Assembly: GCA_036498265.1 (NCBI GenBank)
Contig: DASYFT010000012.1
Location: forward strand, 1 to 43,098
Origin: Palsa-744 sp036498265
GTDB lineage: Bacteria > Actinomycetota > Thermoleophilia > Solirubrobacterales > Solirubrobacteraceae
Direction: 5' to 3'
DNA: 43,098 bases
In this document: one piece after another, positions 16,921 through 25,253 of the stretch
How positions within the stretch are numbered: position 1 is the first letter of the stretch
Layout: each line of letters opens with the position of its first letter
Notes under the pieces: model-generated
Database searches by the model: none
What the model was told of the DNA's origin: nothing
Seen by the model: the letters and a program-made list of their open reading frames with translations, nothing else
Position numbers and translations under genes: made by a program

Positions 16921-17205
16921 GTGACAACGCGGCAGCTCTATCGCCTGCGCAACCCCAGCACGGGCCGCGAAATCGTGATGGAGGCCGAGCCTGGCGAGAT
17001 CTACCTGGACCACGAATCGGGCGAGCAGCTCGAAATCGTGGGCAAGGTGCTGCCGCTCGCGCCGTCCCGCTCGCGCCTGCCCTGGGCGGTCGAGAACCTG
17101 CGCTTCTGCCCCTGGTGCGGCCAGCTCGCCCAGAGGGACCTGAACGACTGCCCGACGTGCGGAAGGCGCATGGGGCCGCTCAGGCCCGCCCAGCGGCATG
17201 GCTGA
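16921..17205 (+). CDS. Small zinc-ribbon protein of unknown function
   Basis: 94 residues. The first 60 contain a short strand-rich region (REIVMEAEPGEIYLD, EQLEIVGKV). The C-terminal part is a four-cysteine zinc ribbon, FCPWCGQ followed ten residues after its second Cys by CPTCGRR. The GTG start is leaderless by position (TAAAGT -10 element 7 nt upstream). Its stop overlaps the start of the lipoprotein gene by 8 nt, so the two are probably cotranscribed. No enzyme motif is seen; a nucleic-acid or protein-binding role is plausible. Confidence 0.75.
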   Translation: MTTRQLYRLRNPSTGREIVMEAEPGEIYLDHESGEQLEIVGKVLPLAPSRSRLPWAVENLRFCPWCGQLAQRDLNDCPTCGRRMGPLRPAQRHG

Positions 17206-17644
17206 GCCGACGCGGCGGCGGGGCGCCCCACGCCGTCCGCGGGTGGGACCGAAGCCGTTTGCGGCGGCGTGCGCAGCGCTGCTTCTTGCCGGAACGCTCG
17301 CCGCCTGCGGCGGCAGCAGCGTGTCCGAACCGCTGCCCAAGAGCACCCCGGACATAACGCCTCCGACCGACACCAGCGCCGAAAAGGCGGCCGCGCAGGC
17401 GACCTCGACGTCGACATCGACAACGGCGACGAAAACGAAAAGCACCGGCACCACCGGCGAAGCATCCTCGGGCGAAGAATCGACCTCCGGCGAAGAAAGC
17501 TCGGAATCGAGCAAAGAAGGCTCCGCCGAAGCCGGTAGCTCCGGCGGGTCGGCGGCCGGTGGCGAAAAAGCGGCCCCCGAATCGAAAGCCGGCGGTGAAT
17601 CGGCCGGCGGCTCGAGCCCGACGGGCGGCGCCAGCGCGCCCTGA
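17198..17644 (+). CDS. Putative lipoprotein with Ser/Thr/Gly/Glu-rich low-complexity body
   Basis: 148 residues. An Arg-rich start and a hydrophobic segment end in a lipobox (LAAC, Cys about 37), so the mature protein should be lipid-anchored outside the cell. The rest is low complexity, rich in Ser, Thr, Gly, Ala, Glu and Lys, without a recognisable domain. The ATG overlaps the end of the zinc-ribbon gene. The stop falls in the first unit of a 21-bp tandem repeat; a one-base frameshift would continue the frame into that repeat. Function unknown. Confidence 0.65.
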   Translation: MAEPTRRRGAPRRPRVGPKPFAAACAALLLAGTLAACGGSSVSEPLPKSTPDITPPTDTSAEKAAAQATSTSTSTTATKTKSTGTTGEASSGEESTSGEESSESSKEGSAEAGSSGGSAAGGEKAAPESKAGGESAGGSSPTGGASAP

Positions 17645-17724
17645 GTCCCACCGCCGCCCAGCTGATTCCCACCGCCGCCGAGCTGATTCCCACCGCCGCC
17701 CAGCTGAGTCCCACCGCCCCCTGG
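17641..17724. repeat. Four tandem 21-bp repeats between convergent genes
   Basis: Units begin at 17641, 17662, 17683 and 17704, each close to CTGATTCCCACCGCCGCC plus CAG; the last is cut by three bases of difference at its end. The period of 21 is a multiple of three, so one frame reads a heptad close to L-(S/I)-P-T-A-A-(Q/E). That frame is not the lipoprotein's. The array lies across the lipoprotein stop and ends 13 bp before the stop of the convergent gene. Confidence 0.9.
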
Positions 17725-17737
17725 CGGGCTCCGTGGC

Positions 17738-18412
17738 CTACGGCGTGGTGATGAGGGTCGCGCTGTAGGTGAGTCGCGCGGTCTGGTAGAGGCAGTAGTA
17801 CTGGACGGGGGCGCCGATCGCTGTGTCGGTGCTCTGGCTGCTCGTGCTGGTGCACCCCTTGCGAGGACGGCTGGCGCGCCAGGAGGTGTCGCCTTTGAAG
17901 CCGAGCGCGAGGGCGGGCGCCCATGAGGGCACCGTCAGCGCGATGACATCGCCCTTTTTCACGGGGATCGTCGTTTCGAGCGGGAACTGGGCCGTCTTGC
18001 CGAAGTACTTTTCGAGTTTGACGGGCGGGCTCTGGGCGACCAGCTTGTACGTCAGGTTCGGTTTGGGCTGCGGGCGCAGGATCGCGATGCCGGCTTCGGG
18101 GGGGCCGCCCTCGTTGGCGTTGAAGAACTTGACCTGGGTCGCGTTGGGCTTGCCGAGCGCGATCGTCCAGGCCACCACGGTGCCCGCTTTGGGAGCGCTC
18201 AGAGGATTGCTGGTCGTGCCCACCTTGACCTGGAAGCCAGTCGTGCGGCTGACGGCCAGGCAGGGCGTCGCCGGGCAGCTGGGCACGGTCGCGGGCGTCG
18301 TCGCCGGCAGCACACCGACTTCGGTGAGGGTCGCCGGTGCCGCCGCGGGAAGCGCGAGCGCGAGCGCGATGCTCGCGAGAACGGCTGTCTTTATGCGTCT
18401 CATCTCTGCCAT
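17738..18412 (-). CDS. Exported protein of unknown function
   Basis: 224 residues. A basic start (MRRIKT) and a long Ala/Leu-rich segment ending APA form a typical Sec signal peptide with likely cleavage near residue 27. The mature part has several Cys residues (PSCPATPCLA near the N-terminus; KGC and YYC near the C-terminus), suggesting disulfides, and a strand-rich pattern. No known domain is recognised. In-frame ATGs at 18412 and 18403 are both possible starts, and the second gives a more standard signal peptide. It follows the HIT gene by 42 bp on the same strand. Confidence 0.75.
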   Translation of the reverse strand: MAEMRRIKTAVLASIALALALPAAAPATLTEVGVLPATTPATVPSCPATPCLAVSRTTGFQVKVGTTSNPLSAPKAGTVVAWTIALGKPNATQVKFFNANEGGPPEAGIAILRPQPKPNLTYKLVAQSPPVKLEKYFGKTAQFPLETTIPVKKGDVIALTVPSWAPALALGFKGDTSWRASRPRKGCTSTSSQSTDTAIGAPVQYYCLYQTARLTYSATLITTP

Positions 18413-18454
18413 TCAACACGAGCAGGTGGCGGATGTAGCGGTTGGAGTACTTCG

Positions 18455-18868
18455 TCACGCACGCGCAAGCTCCTGCGCGGCCGCGGCGATCTCCTCCGGG
18501 TCACCCGGCGCCGGGGTCCACGGCAGCCGCAGCGGGTCGTCTCGGTAGCGGGGGATGACGTGCACGTGGAAGTGGAACACGGTCTGCCAGGCCGCGTCGC
18601 CGCAGGAGTTGAGGAGGTTGATCCCATCGGCGCGAAGGCGGTCCTTGCCCCGAGCAGCCAGGCGCCTGGCGGCCAGCGCGACCGCCTCCAGGTCCTCGGC
18701 ACCGACGCTGAGCAGGTCGCGGGCGTGCACGCGCGGGATCACCAGCGCATGGCCACGCGTGGCGGGTGCGATGTCCATGAAGGCGATCGTGCGCTCGTCT
18801 TCGTCGACGATCGTCGCGGGCAGCTCGCCCGCGAGGATCTTGCAGAAGATGCACTCGGGGTCGGCCAT
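18455..18868 (-). CDS. HIT-family nucleotide hydrolase/transferase
   Basis: 137 residues. The N-terminal ECIFCKI zinc-binding-type motif and the histidine triad HFHVHVIPR are both present, as in Hint-like purine nucleoside phosphoramidases. The length is typical. TAGGAT (18883-18878) lies 9 nt before the ATG, with TTGACG further upstream, so the message may be almost leaderless. The substrate is not determined; Hint-type activity on adenosine phosphoramidates is the usual guess for this form. Confidence 0.93.
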   Translation of the reverse strand: MADPECIFCKILAGELPATIVDEDERTIAFMDIAPATRGHALVIPRVHARDLLSVGAEDLEAVALAARRLAARGKDRLRADGINLLNSCGDAAWQTVFHFHVHVIPRYRDDPLRLPWTPAPGDPEEIAAAAQELARA

Positions 18869-18960
18869 CGGCCGATCATCCTACGTCAAGCGGCAAGCGC
18901 GGATGCCGGCGGCCCCGGCGGTCCCTCGCGGCGCAAATCCCCTGGGCGCCGGAGACGGGG

Positions 18961-20382
18961 CTAGCCGAGCTCGCGCGCGTAGGCCAGCGCCTGCTCGGGC
19001 GTCGAGACCTCACCGGCGTACTGCGCCTCGGCCAGCTCACGAAGCAGCGCTCCGACCTTCGGACCGGTCTCCATGCCGAGCGCGCTGGCGAGCTCGTCGC
19101 CGCGCAGAAGAGGTCGCGGCGGGCCCTCCCGCCGCCAGCTGAGCGCGTCCTCGAGGACACCGCCCGCCAGCCGCAGGTGCGCGTCGATCGACTCGCTCGC
19201 GCGATCGCCGCGCGTGGCGAGGCGGTCGGCCACCGACAGCAGAGTCACGTCGGCCTCGACGGGTGAGCAGGCGCTCAGGTAGGTGAACAGGACCCGCCGG
19301 GACAGCGGCTGCGGCTCGTGCACGAGGAAGCCGAGTCGCAGGTGGTGGCGGACAAGGGCGGCCACGTGCGAGCGCAGCCGCTCGCTCGTGTGCATGCGCT
19401 CGAGGACCGAACGTGCGAGCTCCGCGCCGAGCGCGTCGTGGCCGATGAAGGTGACCCGGCCGTCCTCGGCTCGCACCTCGCGGGTGAGCGGCTTGGCCGC
19501 GTCGTGCAGAAGCGCTCCCCAGCGCAGCGCCTCGCCGCGCGTCATCTCGTCTGCCAGCGGCTCGGCGAGCAGGCCGGCCACGGCGGCGTCCTGCGACCGG
19601 ATCACCGGGGCGAGCTCGGGAGCGGCGAGCCCTGCGGGACCGGTCAGCCGCACCGTCCGATCGAGCACCTCGAGCGTGTGACCGTAGACGTCCAGGTGAT
19701 GGAAGCGGCTCTGCTGGACGCCGCGCAGCGCCTCGAGCTCCGGAAGCACGATCGCACCGGCACCCAGCTCGCCCATCATCTCCACGCCCCGCACCGCCCC
19801 CGCCGTGGCGACGATCCGGCGCAGCTCGGCGAAGACGCGCTCGGAGGCGACGTCTCGGAGCCCGGCGGCATGTGCACGGGCTTCGCGCAGCGTCTCGGCG
19901 TCGGCCTCGAGGTCCAGCTCGAGCGACACCCGGACCAGGCGCAGGACCCGCAGGGGGTCGTCGGCGAACGCGGCCGGCCCGGCCATCCGCAGGCGGCGCG
20001 CGCCGGCGTCGGCAAGGCCACCCAGCGGGTCGATCGGCTCGCCGCCGTCGACCGGCTCGGCGATCGCGTTGACGGTGAAGTCGCGCAGCGCGAGATCGGC
20101 GGCCAGGCTGGTGCCGCGCATCGGCTCGACGTCGACCTGCCAGGAGTGGTCGCGCGCGACGACCCGCCATGCGCCGAACTCCTCCGAGAGCGCGAAGCAC
20201 GCCGCCCGTCCGGCCGCCTGCGCCACCGCGCGGGCGGCGGCTGCGGGGTCGCCGTCCACGACGACGTCGACGTCGGGCAGCCTCCCCGTGCGGCCGAGAG
20301 CGCGGTCGCGCACGGCGCCTCCCACGAGCCAGGCGCGGCTTCCCGTGAGGCCCGCGCGCACCGCCTCCAGCCCGTCGCTCAT
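18961..20382 (-). CDS. cca: CCA tRNA nucleotidyltransferase / poly(A) polymerase family protein with HD domain
   Basis: 473 residues. The nucleotidyltransferase head is at the N-terminus: LVGGAVRD, then the metal-binding DVDVVVDGD, then RDFTVNA and DPLRVLR. A HD-type hydrolase region follows (HHLDVYGHTLEVL, LLHDAAKP, FIGHD, VRHHLR). This is the class II CCA-adding or poly(A) polymerase layout. Which of the two activities applies cannot be decided by eye, and CCA addition is needed here, since the tRNA-Leu in this window lacks an encoded CCA. The ATG overlaps the stop of alr (ATGA), indicating coupling. Confidence 0.9.
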   Translation of the reverse strand: MSDGLEAVRAGLTGSRAWLVGGAVRDRALGRTGRLPDVDVVVDGDPAAAARAVAQAAGRAACFALSEEFGAWRVVARDHSWQVDVEPMRGTSLAADLALRDFTVNAIAEPVDGGEPIDPLGGLADAGARRLRMAGPAAFADDPLRVLRLVRVSLELDLEADAETLREARAHAAGLRDVASERVFAELRRIVATAGAVRGVEMMGELGAGAIVLPELEALRGVQQSRFHHLDVYGHTLEVLDRTVRLTGPAGLAAPELAPVIRSQDAAVAGLLAEPLADEMTRGEALRWGALLHDAAKPLTREVRAEDGRVTFIGHDALGAELARSVLERMHTSERLRSHVAALVRHHLRLGFLVHEPQPLSRRVLFTYLSACSPVEADVTLLSVADRLATRGDRASESIDAHLRLAGGVLEDALSWRREGPPRPLLRGDELASALGMETGPKVGALLRELAEAQYAGEVSTPEQALAYARELG

Positions 20383-21560
20383 GTGGGTCTCGGACCGAGC
20401 GCCCGCCCGGGCGCGTGCGCCACGAAACCGTTGAGGGCGGCACCATCGCGGTGATACACGCGCGGCACCCTGGGCGTCAGCCCGCAGGTGACCTCGTAGT
20501 TGATCGTCTCCAGGCGGCGGGCCACCTCCTCGGCGGTGATCCTCTCGCTGCCCTGGAAGCCGATCAGGATGGCGCGCTCGCCGCGCAGGCTCTCGGGGCT
20601 GTGCTCGAGGCCGAGGTCGACGGTTATGTTGTCCATGCTGACCGTGCCCACGAGCGGGTAGCGCCGCCCGGCGGCGAGCACGTCCGCGTTGTTGGAGAGG
20701 GCGCGCCGCCAGCCGTCGCCGTAGCCGATCGGAAGGACGCCCACGTAGGTGTCGCGCTCGGCGATGAACCGGCGACCGTAGCCGATGCTCTCCCCCTCCC
20801 GGCAGCACTTGACGTCCGCCAGGTAGGAGCTCAGCTCGAGCGCAGGCTCGAGCCCTCGCGCGGCGGGGTCGCGGCCGAACGGGTCCATGCCGTATATGGC
20901 GATGCCGCACCTGACCATGTCGAACTGTGCGTCGGACTCGCGCAGCATCGCGGCGCTGTTGGCGGCGTGCACCACGAGCTCCGGCTGCTCGGCCTTCAGC
21001 GCGCCCGCCCACTCCGTGAAGGCCGTGAGCTGGCTTGCGAAGAAACCGTCGTCGGCGAGGTCGTCGGCCGTCGCGAAGTGCGTCATCACGCCCGCCAGCC
21101 GCACCCCCGGCGTCTCGCGCGCCGCGGTCGCCACCCGCGTGGCCTCCGCCGGGTCGCGCGTGCCGAGCCTGCCCATGCCCGAGTCGAGCTTCACGTGGAC
21201 GGCACCCCCGCCGGCGGCGGCAACGGCCTGCAGGTAGAACTCGTTCCAGACGACCACATCGGCACGGTCGGCGAGTGCCTGCTCGAGCTCCTCCCCCGTG
21301 AGCGCGCCCATTACGAGGATCGGGACGTCATAAAGGCCCGCCTCCCGCAGCTCCCTGACCTCCTCCGCCCCGGCGACCGCCAGCCAGCTTGCGCCGCCCG
21401 CCACCGCGGCGCGAGCGCTCTGCACCGCACCGTGGCCGTATCCGTCCGCCTTGACCACCGCGCACAGCGCGGCTCCGCCCCGCAGCTGCGAGCAGAGCCG
21501 GCCGCAGTTGCGCTCGATCGCGCTGAGGTTCACCCTCGCCTGCGCCCTGCGCCCGCTCAC
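20379..21560 (-). CDS. alr: Alanine racemase
   Basis: 393-residue PLP enzyme that makes D-alanine for peptidoglycan. The N-terminal barrel carries the PLP lysine in VVKADGYGHG (Lys37), and the C-terminal domain has the catalytic tyrosine region (LPIGYGDGWRR) and GTVSMDN. The GTG at 21560 overlaps the nnr stop by 4 nt (GTGA) and is preferred to an ATG three codons earlier. The alr gene follows nnr here, as in many actinobacteria, and is itself followed by the overlapping nucleotidyltransferase gene. Confidence 0.96.
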   Translation of the reverse strand: MSGRRAQARVNLSAIERNCGRLCSQLRGGAALCAVVKADGYGHGAVQSARAAVAGGASWLAVAGAEEVRELREAGLYDVPILVMGALTGEELEQALADRADVVVWNEFYLQAVAAAGGGAVHVKLDSGMGRLGTRDPAEATRVATAARETPGVRLAGVMTHFATADDLADDGFFASQLTAFTEWAGALKAEQPELVVHAANSAAMLRESDAQFDMVRCGIAIYGMDPFGRDPAARGLEPALELSSYLADVKCCREGESIGYGRRFIAERDTYVGVLPIGYGDGWRRALSNNADVLAAGRRYPLVGTVSMDNITVDLGLEHSPESLRGERAILIGFQGSERITAEEVARRLETINYEVTCGLTPRVPRVYHRDGAALNGFVAHAPGRALGPRPT

Positions 21561-23209
21561 GTCGCCCACCGCTCTGCTGGACCGCCGGGCTCGGTGCCGG
21601 GCGCTTGGCCGGCACCCCCTGCCCCTGCCGTCGCGCCGGCGGCGCTCGCGCGCGCGGCCGGAAGCGCGGCGATCACGTCGGTTGCGATCACGCCCTCCAC
21701 GGCGCCGACTCGCCGGGCTGCCTCACGACCGGCCTCGGCATGAAGCCACACCCCGGCCGACGCGGCGGCGAGCGGCTCGACACCCTGCGCCAGCAGCGCC
21801 GCGATGACCCCCGTGAGAACGTCGCCGGTGCCTGCCGTGGCCAGGGCGGGAGTGCCGCCCGGGCTCACCGCGACGCGGCCCGAGGCATCGGCTACCAGCG
21901 TGTCATCGCCCTTCAGCAGCACGATCGCCCCAGCCTCGCCGGCGGCGAGACGAACGTGGCGCAGGCGCTCGCGTTCGATCTGCGAGCTGGTCAGCTCGAG
22001 CAGGCGCGACAGCTCGCCCGCGTGTGGGGTCAGCACCGTGGGGTGCTCACGCCCGCGCAGGTCGGTGAGGCGCCCGGCGTGCGCGTTCAGGCCGTCGGCG
22101 TCGAGCACCATCGCGACCTCGGCCTCGCGGGCGAGCGCGCGTGCGAACTCCACCGCCCCGTCCGCCCGCCCGAGACCCGGTCCGAGCGCCATCGCGCCGC
22201 CGCGCTCGGTCGCCTCGAGCACCAGCGCGGTGCCGTCCGGGGTCGCGCTGCCGTCCTCGTCGGGAAGGCTCCTGGTCATCATCTCCGGGGTTCCACCGGA
22301 CGCGAGGATCGCCTGCAGCGAGGCCGGCACGCATGCGGTCACGTATCCGGCGCCCGCACGCATGCTCGCGAGCGCTGCCATGCGTGGCGCGCCGGTGAGA
22401 CCGCGCGAGCCGCCGATCACCAGGACGTGTCCGGACTTGAACTTCGTCCACGACGCTTTCCTGCGCGGAAGGCCGGCCAGGACAGCGGGCTCGATGAGCC
22501 CGATCGTCGCCTCCATCGGCGCCCCCCGCGGGATCCCTATGTCGACGACCTCGAGCTCGCCCACGTAGCCCTTGCCGGGGTTGATCCAGAGACCCGGCTT
22601 GGCGACGTGGAACGTGACCGTCAGCGTCGCGCGCACGGCGGGGCCGGCGACCATCCCTGTGGAGGCGTCCACGCCGCTCGGCACGTCCACTGCGACGACC
22701 TCCCGGGCGCTGTTGTTGATCGCTTCGATCGCCTCTGCCACCGCGCCGCGCGGCTCGCCCTCGAAACCGGTGCCGAGAAGGGCATCCACGATCGCGGCGG
22801 CCCCGGCGAGGATCTCGGGGCGCGCGCCGCCGGCGTCGCCTGGATCCTGGTGCGACCACGGCTCGCCGCTCAGCTTCAGGGGCGCCTCCCCGGGCAGCCG
22901 CTCGAGGTTCACGCGGGCGTCGCCGGACAGCTCCTCGGGCGCGGCCACGCAGACCACCGCAACACTGCGGCCGGCCTCCCGGAGCAGCCGCGCTGCGACC
23001 AACCCGTCGCCGCCGTTGTTGCCCTTCCCGCAGACCACCGTGACGCTCCCGTCCGGCGCCAGCCGCTCGACCGCCCGCGCCACGCCCGCGCCAGCCCGCT
23101 CCATCAGGTCCAGCGACGGGACGCCGCGCACCTCGATCGCCCAGCGATCGATCGCGCGCATCTGCTCGGCGTCCGGCAGGGGGCTGAGCCAGTCTGGGAG
23201 GGTGGCCAC
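21557..23209 (-). CDS. nnr: Bifunctional NAD(P)H-hydrate epimerase / ADP-dependent NAD(P)H-hydrate dehydratase
   Basis: 550 residues that repair hydrated NAD(P)H. The N-terminal YjeF epimerase domain (about 1-220) shows VVCGKGNNGGDGLVAARLL and DALLGTGF. The C-terminal ribokinase-like dehydratase domain (about 230-520) shows HVLVIGGSRGLTGAP, MVLDADGLNAH, LTPHAGELSRLL and the ATP/ADP-site TAGTGDVLTG. Both domains look complete. The start is a GTG at 23209 with TAGCAT 8 nt upstream (23223-23218) and no Shine-Dalgarno site, again pointing to a leaderless message. It is translationally linked to alr. Confidence 0.95.
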   Translation of the reverse strand: MATLPDWLSPLPDAEQMRAIDRWAIEVRGVPSLDLMERAGAGVARAVERLAPDGSVTVVCGKGNNGGDGLVAARLLREAGRSVAVVCVAAPEELSGDARVNLERLPGEAPLKLSGEPWSHQDPGDAGGARPEILAGAAAIVDALLGTGFEGEPRGAVAEAIEAINNSAREVVAVDVPSGVDASTGMVAGPAVRATLTVTFHVAKPGLWINPGKGYVGELEVVDIGIPRGAPMEATIGLIEPAVLAGLPRRKASWTKFKSGHVLVIGGSRGLTGAPRMAALASMRAGAGYVTACVPASLQAILASGGTPEMMTRSLPDEDGSATPDGTALVLEATERGGAMALGPGLGRADGAVEFARALAREAEVAMVLDADGLNAHAGRLTDLRGREHPTVLTPHAGELSRLLELTSSQIERERLRHVRLAAGEAGAIVLLKGDDTLVADASGRVAVSPGGTPALATAGTGDVLTGVIAALLAQGVEPLAAASAGVWLHAEAGREAARRVGAVEGVIATDVIAALPAARASAAGATAGAGGAGQAPGTEPGGPAERWAT

Positions 23210-23275
23210 GATCAGCGATGCTAGATGGAAAGCGACGCTTGCCCCGCGCCGGGCGGACGCCTGCGAGCAGCGGCC

Positions 23276-25156
23276 CTACTCGACGGTCACCGTCTTGGCC
23301 AGGTTGCGTGGCTGGTCGACGTTCAGCCCGCGCCTGCGGGCGATGTCGTAGGCCAGGAGCTGCAGCGGGACCACCGCGAGGATCGGCTGGAGCATCCAGT
23401 CGATGGCCGGCACCGCGATCACGGAATCGGCCAGCTGGCTCATCCGGTCGTTTCCCTCTGTGGCCAGCGCGATCGCGTGGGCGCCGCGGGCGCGCACCTC
23501 CTGCATGTTCGAGGTCACCTTGTCCAGCACCGGCGAATCCGTGGCAATGCAGACGACGGGCGTGGAGTCGTCGAGCAGGGCGATCGGGCCGTGCTTCATC
23601 TCTCCGGCGGCGTAGGCGTCGGTGGCGATGTAGGAGATCTCCTTCAGCTTCAGGGCGCCCTCCAGGGCGACGGGAAGACCCACGTGGCGGCCGATGTAGA
23701 GGAAGAAGTCGCTCTGCCAGCATCCGTCGGCCACCTCGGCGACCTGCTCGGGCGCACGGCTCAGCACCTCATCGATGCAGTGCGGCAGGCGCTTCAGCTC
23801 GCTGACGAGCTGCTCCAGGCGCGCCGGCTCGAGCGTCCCCCGCAGCTCTGCCAGCCGCAGGCCCAGCAGGTACACGACGGCGACCTGGCAGAGGAAGGTC
23901 TTGGTCGCCGCCACCCCGATCTCGAGCCCCGCGCGCGTGTACAGGACGCCGTCGGCGTCGCGGGTGGCCTGCGAGCCCATGACGTTCGTCACCGCCAGCA
24001 CGCTCGCGCCGCGCTCCCGCGCCAGCCGCATCGCGGCGAGCGTGTCGGCGGTCTCGCCGGACTGCGAGATCCCGATCACGAGGTCGCCCGGGCCGACCAC
24101 CGGGTTTCGATAGCGGTACTCGGAGGCGATGTCGGTCTCGACCGGCAGGCGGGCCCACTCCTCGATCGCGTAGCGGCCGATCAGCCCCGCGTGGTAGGAG
24201 GTGCCGCAGGCCACGATCACGATCCGCGTGACGCCCGCGAGCAGCGACTCGTCGAGCGCGCCCTCCTCGTCCAGGTCGACGCCGTCTCCGCGCGCGGTCC
24301 TGTCGGAGATCGCCTCGGCGACGGCGTCCGCCTGTTCGTGGATCTCCTTGAGCATGAAGGTCTCGTAGCCGCCCTTCTCGGCGGTCTCCTCGTCCCAGTC
24401 GACGCTGTGCTCCGCCCGCTCGACCGGCTCGCCCGTGGCTGTTGTGATCGTGACGCCCTCGGGCCGCAGCACGACGATCTCGCCGTTCTCGACGTACTGA
24501 ACGCGCCTGGTGTGCGCCAGGAAGGCCGGCACCGCCGAGGCCACGAACTGCTCGCCGTCGCCGCGGCCGACGATCAGCGGGCACTCCCGGCGCGCGCCCA
24601 CCAGGACATCCGGCTCGTCCAGGCTCATCGCCACGAACGCGTAGTGGCCCTCGAGCTCGGCGTATGCCGCCCGGACCGCCTCCGCGAGATCGCCCGCGTA
24701 GTGCTCGGCGACCAGATGCGCGATCACCTCGGCATCGGTCTCCGATGTGAAGACGTTGCCCGCCGCCAGCAGGCGCTCCTTGAGGGCCATGTAGTTCTCC
24801 ACGATCCCGTTGACGACCACGTGGATGCGGTCGGCGCTGTCGAAGTGGGGGTGGGCGTTCTCCTCGCTCACGCGCCCGTGCGTCGCCCAGCGGGTGTGGC
24901 CGATGCCCGTTGTGGACGGCCGCGCCGCGACGGCCACCGTCCCCGCTCCCGCGTCCTCGGCGGCGCTCTCCAGCTTGGCCTGCAGCGCGCTCAGGTTGCC
25001 GACCGCCCGCACCGCCTCGATCCGGTCCTCGGCGATCACCGAGATCCCGGCCGAGTCATAGCCGCGGTACTCGAGCCTGCTGAGGCCGGCCAGCAGTAGC
25101 TCCTGGATTGGAGGGCCGCCCGCGCGCCGCCCGACGTATCCAACGATGCCGCACAT
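23276..25156 (-). CDS. glmS: Glutamine--fructose-6-phosphate aminotransferase (isomerizing)
   Basis: 626 residues. Cys2 after the initiator Met (MCGIVGYVG) is the glutaminase nucleophile, and the N-terminal domain extends to about residue 225 with GHTRWATHG. Two SIS sugar-isomerase domains follow (CGTSYHAG, SQSGETADTL; then AYAAGEMKHGP), and the C-terminus ends NLAKTVTVE, as is usual. It makes glucosamine-6-phosphate, the entry to UDP-GlcNAc. TATCTT at 25163-25168 lies 6 nt before the ATG, so transcription probably starts at the ATG. No glmS ribozyme or other leader can therefore be present. Confidence 0.97.
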   Translation of the reverse strand: MCGIVGYVGRRAGGPPIQELLLAGLSRLEYRGYDSAGISVIAEDRIEAVRAVGNLSALQAKLESAAEDAGAGTVAVAARPSTTGIGHTRWATHGRVSEENAHPHFDSADRIHVVVNGIVENYMALKERLLAAGNVFTSETDAEVIAHLVAEHYAGDLAEAVRAAYAELEGHYAFVAMSLDEPDVLVGARRECPLIVGRGDGEQFVASAVPAFLAHTRRVQYVENGEIVVLRPEGVTITTATGEPVERAEHSVDWDEETAEKGGYETFMLKEIHEQADAVAEAISDRTARGDGVDLDEEGALDESLLAGVTRIVIVACGTSYHAGLIGRYAIEEWARLPVETDIASEYRYRNPVVGPGDLVIGISQSGETADTLAAMRLARERGASVLAVTNVMGSQATRDADGVLYTRAGLEIGVAATKTFLCQVAVVYLLGLRLAELRGTLEPARLEQLVSELKRLPHCIDEVLSRAPEQVAEVADGCWQSDFFLYIGRHVGLPVALEGALKLKEISYIATDAYAAGEMKHGPIALLDDSTPVVCIATDSPVLDKVTSNMQEVRARGAHAIALATEGNDRMSQLADSVIAVPAIDWMLQPILAVVPLQLLAYDIARRRGLNVDQPRNLAKTVTVE

Positions 25157-25162
25157 CGGTCG

Positions 25163-25168
25163 AAGATA
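25163..25168 (-). promoter_or_regulatory. -10 element for a leaderless glmS transcript
   Basis: TATCTT on the minus strand, in a tandem GGTATC GGTATC context, with 6 nt to the glmS ATG. Confidence 0.45.
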
Positions 25169-25253
25169 CCGATACCGGCGCGCGCCACGCCGACTGGAGA
25201 CGCTCCCAGCCGAGCCGCCCGCGCGCGGGGCCGACGAGGCGCCCGTGGGTGCT

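Noticed and set aside
17641..17724. CRISPR array
   Set aside because: The units are directly adjacent without spacers, and no cas genes are nearby.
17200..18458. Minus-strand frame beginning MTKYSNRYIRH that overlaps the HIT stop
   Set aside because: After a plausible first 17 codons it runs out of frame through the exported protein gene and becomes Arg/His-rich; probably chance.
25157..25253. glmS ribozyme or riboswitch upstream of glmS
   Set aside because: The -10 element lies 6 nt before the ATG, leaving no leader, and no ribozyme core is seen.
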